This document shows, in pieces, positions 45,168 through 53,149 of a DNA stretch of 53,540 nucleotides. Source of the DNA: Pirellula sp. (GTDB lineage: Bacteria; Planctomycetota; Planctomycetia; Pirellulales; Pirellulaceae); NCBI GenBank assembly GCA_021299695.1, contig JAJTEK010000013.1, forward strand, positions 46,589 through 100,128, written 5' to 3'. The translations under genes were made by a program, and so were the position numbers. Under the pieces are notes generated by a model, which saw only the letters and a list, made by a program, of their open reading frames with translations, was not told the origin of the DNA and did no database searches. Each line of letters begins with the position of its first letter. Position 1 is the first letter of the stretch.

Positions 45168-45797
45168 TTATTGTCGGGTATTAAAAATACGATCGCCGGC
45201 ATCGCCTAACCCCGGTACGATAAATTTCTGTTCGTTGAGCTCCTGATCAACCGCCCCAACGTAGATGGATACATCGGGATGCTCTTCGTGCAAAGCGCGG
45301 ATCCCCTCAGGGGCAGCGATGACGCTCAGGACCCTTACGTCGGTAACACCCCAGCGTTTCAAGGCGGCGACTGCCACGCGGATCGAACCACCCGTGGCGA
45401 GCATCGGGTCGAGTACAAAGCCCACCTGGGCCGGATCGTCCTTGGGAAGCTTGCAGTAGTATTCGATCGGCTTGGCAGTCTGTTCGTCACGGTACATGCC
45501 CAAGTGCCAGACTTCGGCGTTGGGGATCAGTTCAAGGATCGGTTCGACGAGTCCGAGTCCGGCTCTTAGGATTGGAATAATCGCGATGCGCTGAGCGATT
45601 CTCGAGACCCGCATCCGAGTCAACGGCGTTTCGATTTCGAACTCGGTTAAGCTCAAGTCTTCGGTGGCCCGGACGGCTAGTAGCATCGATAACAATCGGA
45701 TTTGGTTGCGGAAGAGTACCGATGGAGTCGATCGGTCTCTGAGGATAGCCAAATGGTGTTTTGCCAATGGGTGATGCAATTCGACGATCTTGGACAT
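45168..45797 (-). CDS. upp: Uracil phosphoribosyltransferase
   Basis: Salvages uracil to UMP using PRPP. The ATG at 45797 gives 209 residues, matching the enzyme's 208-210, and starts MSKIVELHHPLAKHHLAILR. Signature parts are the N-terminal RDRSTPSVLF region, ETPLTRMRVSRIAQ, IPILRAGLGLVEPILELIP and the PRPP-binding loop DPMLATGGSI. The YVGAVDQELNEQKFIVPGLGDAGDRIFNT C-terminus binds uracil and is the family hallmark. The frame continues to 45881, but that extension does not match. It lies 35 bases upstream of the dehydratase start (coordinate-wise) and 14 bases after the frameshifted vWA gene. Confidence 0.96.
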   Translation of the reverse strand: MSKIVELHHPLAKHHLAILRDRSTPSVLFRNQIRLLSMLLAVRATEDLSLTEFEIETPLTRMRVSRIAQRIAIIPILRAGLGLVEPILELIPNAEVWHLGMYRDEQTAKPIEYYCKLPKDDPAQVGFVLDPMLATGGSIRVAVAALKRWGVTDVRVLSVIAAPEGIRALHEEHPDVSIYVGAVDQELNEQKFIVPGLGDAGDRIFNTRQ

Positions 45798-45811
45798 TCT
45801 TTTTGAACTTT

Positions 45812-46806
45812 CTATTCGAGTCCTGAAATATCGATGTAGCGGTAGGTACCGCGGTTGCGTTCGGCAAGTTCGCGGATCCAAGTCCCATCGTTGGGGGCAG
45901 GCCCTCGATTGAATTGGATGGTATGGATGGTTGTCGAGGATCGATCGGCGCGATTTTGGATTTCGACCAATTGCGATTCGGAGAGCGAGGGCTCGGCCGC
46001 ATCGGTAAGAAAAAACAGCACGTCCGGAGCATAGGACAACCCCATTTTTAGTCCGGGGATGTGCTCGGTACCTCCGGAAGGTTTGATCGCCTTGACGAAA
46101 CGCGAAGCTTTTTCTTTGTTGATGTCGTTGGCTGCAAGGAGTCTTCCACCGGAACCCCCGTTGCTGAGCGATCCGGGAGACTCATTGTAGAAGACGATTT
46201 GAAATTGGTTCTTTTCGGCTAACGATGCGATGCTTTTGAGCAACTCACTACGAGCAAATCGCATCGGCGCCCCACCGAATTCTTCCATCGATGCTGAGCG
46301 ATCAAGAACGTAGACGAAATTGGATCCAGCGCCCCGAAGCCCCAAATACCCTTGCCTAGATTCCCCACCGCGTTGGAGGTCGCTCCGGTGTCGGCCGAAT
46401 AGCCGATCAGATCCTTCGTCAGTTCGCTCAGGTCCACTGGAGCGGCCGTCTCGGCTCGAGCCGTTTGCATCGCCGAGCTTGCCGGGCTACTTGCAGAGTT
46501 GCTATCGGTCAAGGAGTAGAGGTCTGCGCGTTTCGATTCGTGGAAAACGGCGATTCCGACAGGGCGATCGATCAGGTCACCCGTCCCGCGTCGGGTCGGC
46601 TGCCAGAGCAAAGCTAGTGCTATCAACAGGATCGTATGAGCTGCCGAGCTGATCAACCAGGCTCTGGCTCCCCTCCAGGGGCTGGGCCTGTAGGCAAAGC
46701 CCTCACTATTGCGACGGACCATCAATTTCCCAGCTCCCACCGCAGGCACAGGTGGCTCGCTAGGGGGCATAGGACTTGAGGATTCCAACAAGGGGGGATC
46801 TGGCAT
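45812..46806 (-). pseudogene. TonB-like/von Willebrand A domain protein, broken by a one-base frameshift
   Basis: Two overlapping frames together make one planctomycete-type protein. The upstream frame (46806 to about 46330) gives a proline-rich N-terminus, a TM near 50-68 (AWLISSAAHTILLIALALLW) and the RRGTGDLIDRPVGIAVFHES block. The downstream frame gives a vWA domain with the MIDAS start VYVLDRSASM, GGTEHIPGLK and FFLTDAAEP. The frames meet in the GGGGCGCTGG run at about 46326-46335; adding one base there reads GFGA-GSNFVYVLDRS. With that base the protein would be 331 residues, and the 995-base span is one base short of whole codons. It could be a real pseudogene, a sequencing error or programmed frameshifting. 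Role of such proteins unknown. Confidence 0.8.
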
Positions 46807-46949
46807 GGCTCAGCGGGTTGGCATTTCGAAGGAAAATTGGGGATCCAGCGATCGGGGTCCCATAGAATGATATAGTATAGGAAGCTTGTTTACAGGCTTG
46901 GAAGCCTTCGGGCAAAAACCCATTTTTCTAGTTACAACGAGGTTCCCTC

Positions 46950-47504
46950 ATGAAGCGCTTGGTCATTGGTTGCTGGCTTGTCGCATCGCTCCTCTGGGCA
47001 AATACGCTCTTGGGTCAGTCCGCTGATTCAATCCAAGAAACCCCAGCGAAGCAGGATATCAAGGAAAAGGATGAGGAGATCACCGCCAAGGTCTCCAAAG
47101 TGATCGATGGCGATTCGATCAAAGTCCGCTCGGCCGATGGCAAAGAGTATGAGGTCCAACTCGAGGGGACCGATGCTCCAGAGACCAAACAAGAGCACGG
47201 CAAGGAGTCCAGCGACGCGCTGAAAAAGCTGCTTTTTGACTCCGACGTACGGGTCACTTGGAAAAAGAAAGACAATTTCGATAGGCCATTGGCACAAGTC
47301 TACCGAGGCGAAACCCACGTCAACGCCGAGATGATCCGATCCGGAAACGCTTGGCATTTCAAACGCTACAACCAGTCTAAGGCCTTGGCAGACCTGGAGA
47401 TTGAGGCGAAAAAAGAGAAACGCGGACTTTGGAAAGCCGAAAACCCAGTCGCCCCCTGGGACTATCGAAAAGAAAACCGCTCCCCGGATAAACCTGATCG
47501 ATAG
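46950..47504 (+). CDS. Exported thermonuclease-like (SNase) protein with an altered catalytic residue
   Basis: A 184-residue protein with a signal peptide (WLVASLLWANTLLGQS) and one staphylococcal-nuclease domain: KVIDGDSIKVR (Asp53 and Asp55 for calcium), VQLEGTDAPETKQEHGK (Asp75, Glu78), KKDNFDRPLAQVY (Arg112), and EAKKEKRGLW. The family cleaves DNA and RNA using one calcium and two arginines. The first of these, Arg35 in the S. aureus enzyme, is five residues before the Asp; here that place is Gln70. Arg87 is kept (Arg112). Activity may therefore be lower or lost. Other family members use Arg or are inactive structural domains. GAGG lies 8 bases before the ATG. It is divergent from the vWA gene across 143 bases. 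Confidence 0.88.
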   Translation: MKRLVIGCWLVASLLWANTLLGQSADSIQETPAKQDIKEKDEEITAKVSKVIDGDSIKVRSADGKEYEVQLEGTDAPETKQEHGKESSDALKKLLFDSDVRVTWKKKDNFDRPLAQVYRGETHVNAEMIRSGNAWHFKRYNQSKALADLEIEAKKEKRGLWKAENPVAPWDYRKENRSPDKPDR

Positions 47505-47534
47505 CCCTAGCTGCAGCGGTTAGACCTGCACAAA

Positions 47535-47550
47535 ATCCGCTCAAGCGGAT
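47535..47550. repeat. Short inverted repeat after the thermonuclease gene
   Basis: ATCCGCT and AGCGGAT are exact reverse complements with a two-base CA spacer, 31 bases past the thermonuclease stop codon. No T tract follows, so it is at best a weak terminator. The rest of the 223-base gap, up to the strong GGAGG Shine-Dalgarno at 47719-47723, shows nothing recognisable. Confidence 0.35.
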
Positions 47551-47727
47551 ACACTTCCTGCGGAAACTGCTCGATCGACCGAAGACTGCCCCGAATGCCT
47601 CTATGCGACTCTCCTATTCGATCCGACCAACCCGTTCGCCTTGCCCCCCTCCGGAACGCCCCGGCGGGTCGCTTCGCTGTTCTCTTTTGGGTAATTTATC
47701 GATGGGCAGGCTGTTCCTGGAGGTCCG

Positions 47728-48480
47728 ATGAGACAGGCGTTGATCAGCGACATTCATGGCAATCTTGAAGCGTTAAACGCAGTTCTTGCCGACATCTCTT
47801 CACAGTCGATTGAAGAGATCATCTGTTTGGGCGATGTGGTGGGCTATGGCCCCAACCCAATCGAATGCTTAGAACTCGTGATGAAGAAAGCCAAGCTGAC
47901 GATTTTGGGGAATCACGATCAAGCGACCGTGTTCGACCCCAACGGCTTTAATCCCATCGCCATGCGGGCGATCCTCTGGACCCGCGAGGAATTAGGCAAA
48001 GGAAACTCCAAAGCGGTCAATAAGCGATGGGATTTCATCAATGACATGCCCAGGTCGCATCAGATAGAAAAGACACTTTTCGTCCACGGATCGCCCTGCG
48101 ATGCGACCAACGAATATGTCTTCCCCGAAACGGCCTATGACAAAAACAAAATGGACCGCCTCTTCTCAAAAGTCCCATTGTTCTGCTTCCAAGGCCATAC
48201 GCATATCGCAGGGGTCTTTACTCCCGATCCAGGTTTCATCTACGCCGAGGAATGCGACCACAACTTCACTCTGGGACGCGAAAAACTGATGATCAATATC
48301 GGAAGTGTCGGCCAACCTCGCGATGAAGACCCACGAGCTTGCTACACCATCGTCGACCAAGAAGCCAAAAAGGTATTCTTTCGCAGAGTTCAATACGATC
48401 TCGATACGACCATCGCCAAAATCTACAAAATTCCCGAACTGGATAACCAACTGGGGGACCGCTTGCGGTCAGGAAAATAA
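47728..48480 (+). CDS. Metallophosphoesterase, YfcE/MJ0936-type
   Basis: A 250-residue calcineurin-like phosphoesterase. The dinuclear metal motifs are in order: LISDIHGN (Asp8, His10), CLGDVVGYGPNP, GNHDQA, FVHGSP and GHTHIAGVF. YGPNP and the NIGSVGQPRDEDPRACY block near residue 191 are typical of the YfcE-like class whose phosphodiester substrates vary. A strong GGAGG lies 4 bases before the ATG. The following gene is a close paralogue. The natural substrate of this type is usually unknown; the cytoplasm is the expected site. Confidence 0.9.
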   Translation: MRQALISDIHGNLEALNAVLADISSQSIEEIICLGDVVGYGPNPIECLELVMKKAKLTILGNHDQATVFDPNGFNPIAMRAILWTREELGKGNSKAVNKRWDFINDMPRSHQIEKTLFVHGSPCDATNEYVFPETAYDKNKMDRLFSKVPLFCFQGHTHIAGVFTPDPGFIYAEECDHNFTLGREKLMINIGSVGQPRDEDPRACYTIVDQEAKKVFFRRVQYDLDTTIAKIYKIPELDNQLGDRLRSGK

Positions 48481-48493
48481 GTCCAGCCCTCTG

Positions 48494-48520
48494 ATGAAAA
48501 ACCGAAAGCATCCATCTTGA
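48494..48520 (+). CDS. Putative 8-codon leader minigene overlapping the next start codon
   Basis: An ATG at 48494 opens MKNRKHPS followed by TGA at 48518-48520. Its stop overlaps the TTG start of the second phosphoesterase (48517-48519) by two bases. The second gene has no other possible start and no good Shine-Dalgarno of its own, so ribosomes finishing the minigene may reinitiate at the TTG. Only the arrangement is seen; coupling is inferred. Confidence 0.3.
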   Translation: MKNRKHPS

Positions 48521-49263
48521 GAACCGCAATCCTCAGCGATATCCATGGCAATCTCGAAGCCCTCGAGGCGGTGCTCAAGGACATTGAGTCTCAAAATGTC
48601 GACCGAATCATTTGCTTAGGCGATGTCATCGGCTACGGTCCGAACCCAAGGGAATGTTTAGACCTCGTCATGCAGATGTCCGTGTGCGTCATTGGGAACC
48701 ACGATTATGGAGCGGTCAACGATCCAGAGGGATTCAGCGCATCGGCCGAACGCGCTATTTTTTGGACCCGTCAACAAATCGAGCAAAGCGAGAATCCCGA
48801 TGACGCCCGACGCCGAATCCTCTTCCTTCTGAAATTACCAAGGATTCATAGCCAAGACGGACTCCTGTTCGTCCACGGTTCGATCCGCGATCCGATCAAT
48901 GAATACGTGTTTCCCGACGACGTCTTCAACCGCCGCAAGATGGAGAAACTCTTCGGGATGATCCAGACATTTTGCTTCCAAGGGCATACCCACACCCCTG
49001 GGATTTTCACCCCCGATTACCAATTCCTCTCCCCCGACTCCTTCAACTACAGATACCGGCTTACCGAGCCCAAAGCGATGATCAATGTCGGAAGCGTTGG
49101 GCAACCACGGGACGAAGACTGGAGAAGTTGCTATGCGATCTTCGATCCACCCTTCTTGGAATATCGCCGAATCGAATACGACGTGGATGCAACCGCCGAG
49201 AAAATCTTCCAAATTCCTGAACTCGATCGCTTCCTCGGAGAACGCCTTTTCCGAGGAAATTGA
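48517..49263 (+). CDS. Second metallophosphoesterase, tandem paralogue with TTG start
   Basis: A 248-residue paralogue of the preceding gene with every metal motif kept: AILSDIHGN, CLGDVIGYGPNP, GNHDYG, FVHGSI and GHTHTPGIF. NVGSVGQPRDEDWRSCY follows near the C-terminus. The start is TTG, and only four residues precede the first metal-binding Asp region; an ATG just upstream is out of frame and forms an 8-codon minigene. The two proteins share block order throughout, so a recent tandem duplication is likely. The gap between the genes is 36 bases. Substrate unknown. Confidence 0.9.
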   Translation: MRTAILSDIHGNLEALEAVLKDIESQNVDRIICLGDVIGYGPNPRECLDLVMQMSVCVIGNHDYGAVNDPEGFSASAERAIFWTRQQIEQSENPDDARRRILFLLKLPRIHSQDGLLFVHGSIRDPINEYVFPDDVFNRRKMEKLFGMIQTFCFQGHTHTPGIFTPDYQFLSPDSFNYRYRLTEPKAMINVGSVGQPRDEDWRSCYAIFDPPFLEYRRIEYDVDATAEKIFQIPELDRFLGERLFRGN

Positions 49264-49293
49264 TACCAATCCACGGAGCAGAGGGACCGACAA

Positions 49294-49866
49294 ATGATCC
49301 TCGAAGGTATCCTCACGACCCAATCGGCCGACGAACGGATGCACGTATCGCCCATCGGACCGCATGTCGATCGGCGCTTGGAAACCTGGGTTCTTAAACC
49401 TTTCAAAACATCGACGACCTTCTCGAATCTACAACAGACCCATCGGGCTGTTTTCCATATCGTCGATGACGCGTTGCTTATGGTCCAGGCCGTCTTGGGA
49501 ATCTGCAATACCCAAGAGGGAACTCCTCGGGCCGATTACCAACCCGCGGTGGGCTGGGTGCTTCAAAACGCATGCCGCGCCATTCCTCTCCAAATTCATC
49601 GATGGGATCTATCCAAAGATCGAGCGATCGCAGATTGCCACGCCGCAGAGAGCATCGACATCCGCCCGTTCTGGGGCTGGAATCGTGCAGCAAACAGCTT
49701 GCTCGAACTCTCGATCCTTTGGAGCAGACGCGAGATGGTCGAACATGCCTTTCTCACTGAAGAATTCGAAAGACACAAAGTGGTGATCCACAAGACCGCC
49801 GGGGACCGCGAGCTCGAAGCCCTTGCGCTCTTGGAGCGATCGTTAGCCGATCGCTCCAAAGCTTAG
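49294..49866 (+). CDS. DUF447 family protein
   Basis: A 190-residue protein matching DUF447, a flavin-reductase-like (FMN-binding split barrel) family found in methanogens and in planctomycetes with tetrahydromethanopterin-linked C1 genes. Family markers are MILEGILTTQSADERMHVSPIGPHVD at the start, LKPFKTSTTFSNLQQTHRAVFHIVDD, and a C-terminal region with HRAANSLLELSILWSRREMV-type helices. No other C1-pathway gene is in view, so the link is an inference from relatives. It starts 30 bases after the second phosphoesterase, on the same strand. Precise function unknown. Confidence 0.85.
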   Translation: MILEGILTTQSADERMHVSPIGPHVDRRLETWVLKPFKTSTTFSNLQQTHRAVFHIVDDALLMVQAVLGICNTQEGTPRADYQPAVGWVLQNACRAIPLQIHRWDLSKDRAIADCHAAESIDIRPFWGWNRAANSLLELSILWSRREMVEHAFLTEEFERHKVVIHKTAGDRELEALALLERSLADRSKA

Positions 49867-49912
49867 TGTCGCTCGAGCGGTCCAGGTCAGTGCTTTGAGA
49901 TTCCTCTGCCGA

Positions 49913-50923
49913 TCAAGGCAGCGTTACTACGATGCCGTCGTTTCGGCCAGCCATCGCCCTGTAGACCTGCATATCGACCGTGCTGGAAATCGTATGGATC
50001 GATCCATCCATCAATAGGAACAAACAACCACCGGTGTGCGGACTCCAAAATCCCCCTGGACTACCCGTTGGAGCATTGGGCCCACCAGACCGCACGTGAA
50101 CGGTAGCCATCGTGATCGCCGGACGGACAGTTTGACCTACGGTCTGTCGGCGCAACTGGGCGATTGTAGGCGAAAAAACCGTCTGAGCTGTCGGGATCAC
50201 TCCGGCCCAACCATTGGGGGCAAACATGCTGGCCCGCTCACCAATCCCAATGGTGTTGGATGTCCCATCGGTGATGTCCGCATGACGGATCGCTTGATTG
50301 CGATGAAACATCCCATTGAAAGGGGACTCCTCATACATTGCGGTGTATCGCGGAGTGTTGGCAGGATCCCCACCCCCCAGCGAACCGATATAACTGCAAT
50401 GCGCAAGATCCCGGATGCCGATCGACGTGGGCCAAACCGTAACCGGTTCGTTCCAAGCATCCGAGGGGCACTGGTAGGAAGGAACGCGCGCGCTGCGGGC
50501 AACTTGATTCTCAGGAGCGGTAATAGGAAGCCCAAACTGAATCGATTGATGGAGGCTCGCCAACTCCATGTTCGGCAAAATCATTGCAAAGACACTCCAA
50601 CCTGGCCCCGTTTCTGGCACCGGGTCATTACCCACCCCAGACCATACCCCCGTGACCCGCGAAATGAATCCTGGAGCAAACCTCTTGTGGGCCCCTTCGT
50701 AGTTGTGCAGCGCCAAACCGATCTGCTTGAGATTGTTAGCACATTGCATGCGTCGAGCCGCCTCCCGGGCAGCTTGGACGGCCGGAAGCAAGAGCCCAAC
50801 AAGAATTCCGATGATGGCAATGACCACCAAGAGTTCCACAAGGGTAAAACCGCTTTGGCGGCCTTGGCCAGACTTCGCTTTGCGAAACCTCTTTGGTAAA
50901 CCAACGCGTTGAAACATAGACAT
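49913..50923 (-). CDS. DUF1559 protein with prepilin-type N-terminus
   Basis: A 336-residue planctomycete DUF1559 protein. The N-terminus has the type II/IV prepilin signature QSGFTLVELLVVIAIIG with cleavage expected after Gly and a hydrophobic helix, then LLLPAVQAAREAARRMQC and NNLKQIGLALHNYEGAHKRFAPG. The C-terminus has the H-x9-DG motif region (HTGGCLFLLMDGSIHTIS). Such proteins are very numerous in Pirellulales and are processed by a PilD-like peptidase, probably forming envelope or pilus-like structures. Start at 50923; a second ATG six bases later (50917) is equally possible. It is divergent from hemP. Confidence 0.93.
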   Translation of the reverse strand: MSMFQRVGLPKRFRKAKSGQGRQSGFTLVELLVVIAIIGILVGLLLPAVQAAREAARRMQCANNLKQIGLALHNYEGAHKRFAPGFISRVTGVWSGVGNDPVPETGPGWSVFAMILPNMELASLHQSIQFGLPITAPENQVARSARVPSYQCPSDAWNEPVTVWPTSIGIRDLAHCSYIGSLGGGDPANTPRYTAMYEESPFNGMFHRNQAIRHADITDGTSNTIGIGERASMFAPNGWAGVIPTAQTVFSPTIAQLRRQTVGQTVRPAITMATVHVRSGGPNAPTGSPGGFWSPHTGGCLFLLMDGSIHTISSTVDMQVYRAMAGRNDGIVVTLP

Positions 50924-51030
50924 GGAGAAAACTCCTCACAGCGAGAAACGATGGTAAGCGAATCGTCAATTTGGCTGGCTAGGTCCCTGTTCTTATCAAA
51001 CGAGTCCCGATGGCTTGCTCCTACCACCTA

Positions 51031-51059
51031 TTGTTACTGAGACTCAGTCTCAGTACAAT
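51031..51059 (+). promoter_or_regulatory. Predicted sigma70-type promoter of hemP
   Basis: TTGTTA at 51031-51036 and TACAAT at 51054-51059 stand exactly 17 bases apart, 4 of 6 and 5 of 6 matches to the bacterial consensus. They face hemP, whose ATG is about 87 bases past the -10. The spacer is taken up by the palindrome described separately, an arrangement expected for a repressed promoter. Confidence 0.6.
51035..51055. promoter_or_regulatory. Fur-box-like operator within the hemP promoter
   Basis: A perfect dyad with two 10-base arms around a single C (arms at 51035-51044 and 51046-51055). Its core TGAGACT-N-AGTCTCA has the 7-1-7 form of Fur operators (TGATAAT-N-ATTATCA in E. coli). It overlaps both the -35 and the -10 edges. 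Control of a haem-uptake gene by an iron repressor is well known in other bacteria, so a Fur-type repressor is the likely reader. Confidence 0.7.
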
Positions 51060-51146
51060 CCACCCGAAGTGCCTTTTCGCATAATTTCTTGTGAAAATTA
51101 TTTGGCTCACAGCCGCACCGATGCACGGGACGGAGAAACGAAGACT

Positions 51147-51356
51147 ATGGAAAAAGACGCCGACCCACATGACACAAGGTCTGATGACCAACCAACCCAA
51201 GACGATTCGCTCGAGAAATCCTCAGGGCCACGACTCCCCAAGATCGTTCCGTTCCGAGATCTGTGCCGCTGCGGCGACGAGGTTTGGATCGAACATGCAG
51301 GGCAGCTCTACCGCCTCAGATGCACCAAACAAGGGAAACTCTTGCTGACGAAATAG
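51147..51356 (+). CDS. hemP: Hemin uptake protein HemP
   Basis: A 69-residue protein whose C-terminal 35 residues match HemP: RDLCRCGDEVWIEHAGQLYRLRCTKQGKLLLTK, with the characteristic YRLR and GKL(L/I)LTK ending. HemP genes are iron-repressed and act in haem uptake, by a still unclear regulatory or transport-related role. The ATG at 51147 puts a polar N-terminus (MEKDADPHDTRSDDQ) before the domain; the frame extends to 51015 through the promoter and is not used. No TonB-dependent haem receptor is next to it. Confidence 0.85.
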   Translation: MEKDADPHDTRSDDQPTQDDSLEKSSGPRLPKIVPFRDLCRCGDEVWIEHAGQLYRLRCTKQGKLLLTK

Positions 51357-51363
51357 AGGGCAA

Positions 51364-51385
51364 CCTCGCTCGGTAAAAAGCGAGG
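51364..51385. terminator. Possible terminator hairpin after hemP
   Basis: CCTCGCT (51364-51370) pairs with AGCGAGG (51379-51385) around an 8-base A-rich loop, only 8 bases past the hemP stop. No T tract follows on either strand. It lies between the convergent hemP and multihaem cytochrome genes and may serve both; strength is doubtful. Confidence 0.45.
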
Positions 51386-51401
51386 AACGACGAGCGATGG
51401 A

Positions 51402-53108
51402 TTAGTAGGAATCTGTTGCGTCCGCCGCCAAAAACGTATCGATGAATGCTTCGAGACGTTCGTAAAACGCCGAATCTATCGGCTTAAAATGGGAATTCTC
51501 TGCCGTATCCCCGAAGGCCCCGATCTGGAAGAAATCGGGCGCCTGGGATTTGAGTTCCTGGAACCTTGCTTGGAATTTCTGATTCTTGACCTCTTGTGGG
51601 TGGATCGCTTTGGAAACATTCGCAAGATCGTCAAAATACATTTCCAAAGTCCAGTAAGTTTGGTTCGCAGCCCAGCGGTTGCCGAGCATGCCCTGGCGTT
51701 GCTCAAGGAATCCACGGAGCCACTCGTCAGCGCCGCTAGGATCCAGAGGCTGCCCGGCCAATTCGATCAATTGGGATTTCGCTTTGGCTCTGTCGGATGC
51801 GGATCCCTCGATCGCAGATTGGATCTTGCCTCGATCACCGAAAGGCTTGGCATTGAACGCCTCATCGATCAAATCTTGTAGGGTCACGAGTCGCATGAAT
51901 GGAGAATCTCCAGGAGAGCTTGGCAACGGCTTGGTCCAAAGCGGCCCTTGAGGTCTCCCCGGCACTCTCCTTGGAGATCCCACGGTTCCTCGCATCTTCT
52001 TGTACAGGGTTTGATGGCAGCCAGCGCAATCGTATAAAGCGTAGTCGCCCCAATTCGTAGCGGCATGAGCTTGTTGTTCCAACAGATCATGGTAGTTCAG
52101 GTTCGCCGTCCACTGGCCGATACGGCTTTGCTGGGTTTTTCTAAAATGGGTTTGGATCGTCTGTTTCAACTGCGAATGATCCGAGGTGTTGGATGCAAGG
52201 TGAATCCTCAGGTACTTTATACGATCGTCTGCAAGCCGCTTATCGATCTCGCTCTCGAGTGTAGCAAGTCTGTTTGATTTCTCCTCGAGCGTCATCCAGT
52301 GTTTGTTGAAGGTCCCATCGAGGAATTTACCAAGATCCAACGGTGGCAAGGGCGGGTGCCCGGCAGCGTACATTTCGTGAGTGATCCATTTGGACTCCTC
52401 TGGGTTTCCAAAGTGGCAACTCAAGCAAACCCGTGCCGCAAGGGCGCTGTTTTCAAGATCGTAGAAACCTTTGCCGAGTTTTGCGCTCGGTGAGTTGCTG
52501 ATCCAGCTTAGGTCCATATGATCGACGAGGTAGTCCTTACCCTGGCCGTGGCATGCTTCGCATCCGATCGATTCTCTAGCGATAGGCTCCCCCTCCGATT
52601 GGAACTGGGCATAGGTTCGACCTGGAGTTGTCGGGCCGCTTTGATCTGGCCGCAATCCTGCATGGCAGGTTAAACATTGGGAACGAAAACCCACCGATCC
52701 CTTATCGATATCGAGATGATTGAGGATCGACTCAAACGCCTCGGTCAGCGGTCCGTTCCTATCCCCGTTTTTGTACACCTTGGTCAACGCCATTGCATGG
52801 ACATCCGGTTGGGCCGGAATCATCGCTTTGTTATCTGGACCGAGCCCCAAAAAAGTACTTGCTTGGTTTAGACCGATCCAACGATGCTGCTCTTGAGGAT
52901 TCAGGTTGCTATGGCATGTGACGCAAGCTTTATCAAAGGCTTGCCCAGAGCCTCCATCCAAATTGCTCTTGTCCTTAAACGAGTGGGGATCCTCCAAGCC
53001 AACCGCTGGTGCTGCAAGCATCGAGATTGCGAGAGCAACGACACAAATCGCACCGAACGCAAAGATGATCCTAGGATTGCAAATTCTGGGCCAAGAGGTT
53101 TGGATCAT
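51402..53108 (-). CDS. Five-haem cytochrome c (cytochrome c554-like)
   Basis: A 568-residue protein exported through an N-terminal signal or anchor (residues 14-38). It has five CXXCH haem sites: CVTCH (62-66), CLTCH (145-149), CEACH (183-187), CLSCH (228-232) and CAGCH (361-365). The spacing resembles the cytochrome c554/perchlorate-reductase-linked multihaem class widespread in planctomycetes. SIGCEACHGQGKDYL is the typical family block. After residue 370 no haem site is left; the C-terminal 200 residues are helical and rich in Gln/Glu. The reaction partner is unknown; no quinol oxidase or peroxidase gene is adjacent. The preceding partial gene lies 41 bases away. Confidence 0.9.
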   Translation of the reverse strand: MIQTSWPRICNPRIIFAFGAICVVALAISMLAAPAVGLEDPHSFKDKSNLDGGSGQAFDKACVTCHSNLNPQEQHRWIGLNQASTFLGLGPDNKAMIPAQPDVHAMALTKVYKNGDRNGPLTEAFESILNHLDIDKGSVGFRSQCLTCHAGLRPDQSGPTTPGRTYAQFQSEGEPIARESIGCEACHGQGKDYLVDHMDLSWISNSPSAKLGKGFYDLENSALAARVCLSCHFGNPEESKWITHEMYAAGHPPLPPLDLGKFLDGTFNKHWMTLEEKSNRLATLESEIDKRLADDRIKYLRIHLASNTSDHSQLKQTIQTHFRKTQQSRIGQWTANLNYHDLLEQQAHAATNWGDYALYDCAGCHQTLYKKMRGTVGSPRRVPGRPQGPLWTKPLPSSPGDSPFMRLVTLQDLIDEAFNAKPFGDRGKIQSAIEGSASDRAKAKSQLIELAGQPLDPSGADEWLRGFLEQRQGMLGNRWAANQTYWTLEMYFDDLANVSKAIHPQEVKNQKFQARFQELKSQAPDFFQIGAFGDTAENSHFKPIDSAFYERLEAFIDTFLAADATDSY

Positions 53109-53149
53109 GATCTTCGCGTGGCAAAAGAGTATTGCAAGGACCTGGCCGC

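Noticed and set aside
51015-51146. Longer hemP frame
   Set aside because: It would translate through the promoter and operator; HemP proteins are short and the ATG at 51147 suits them.
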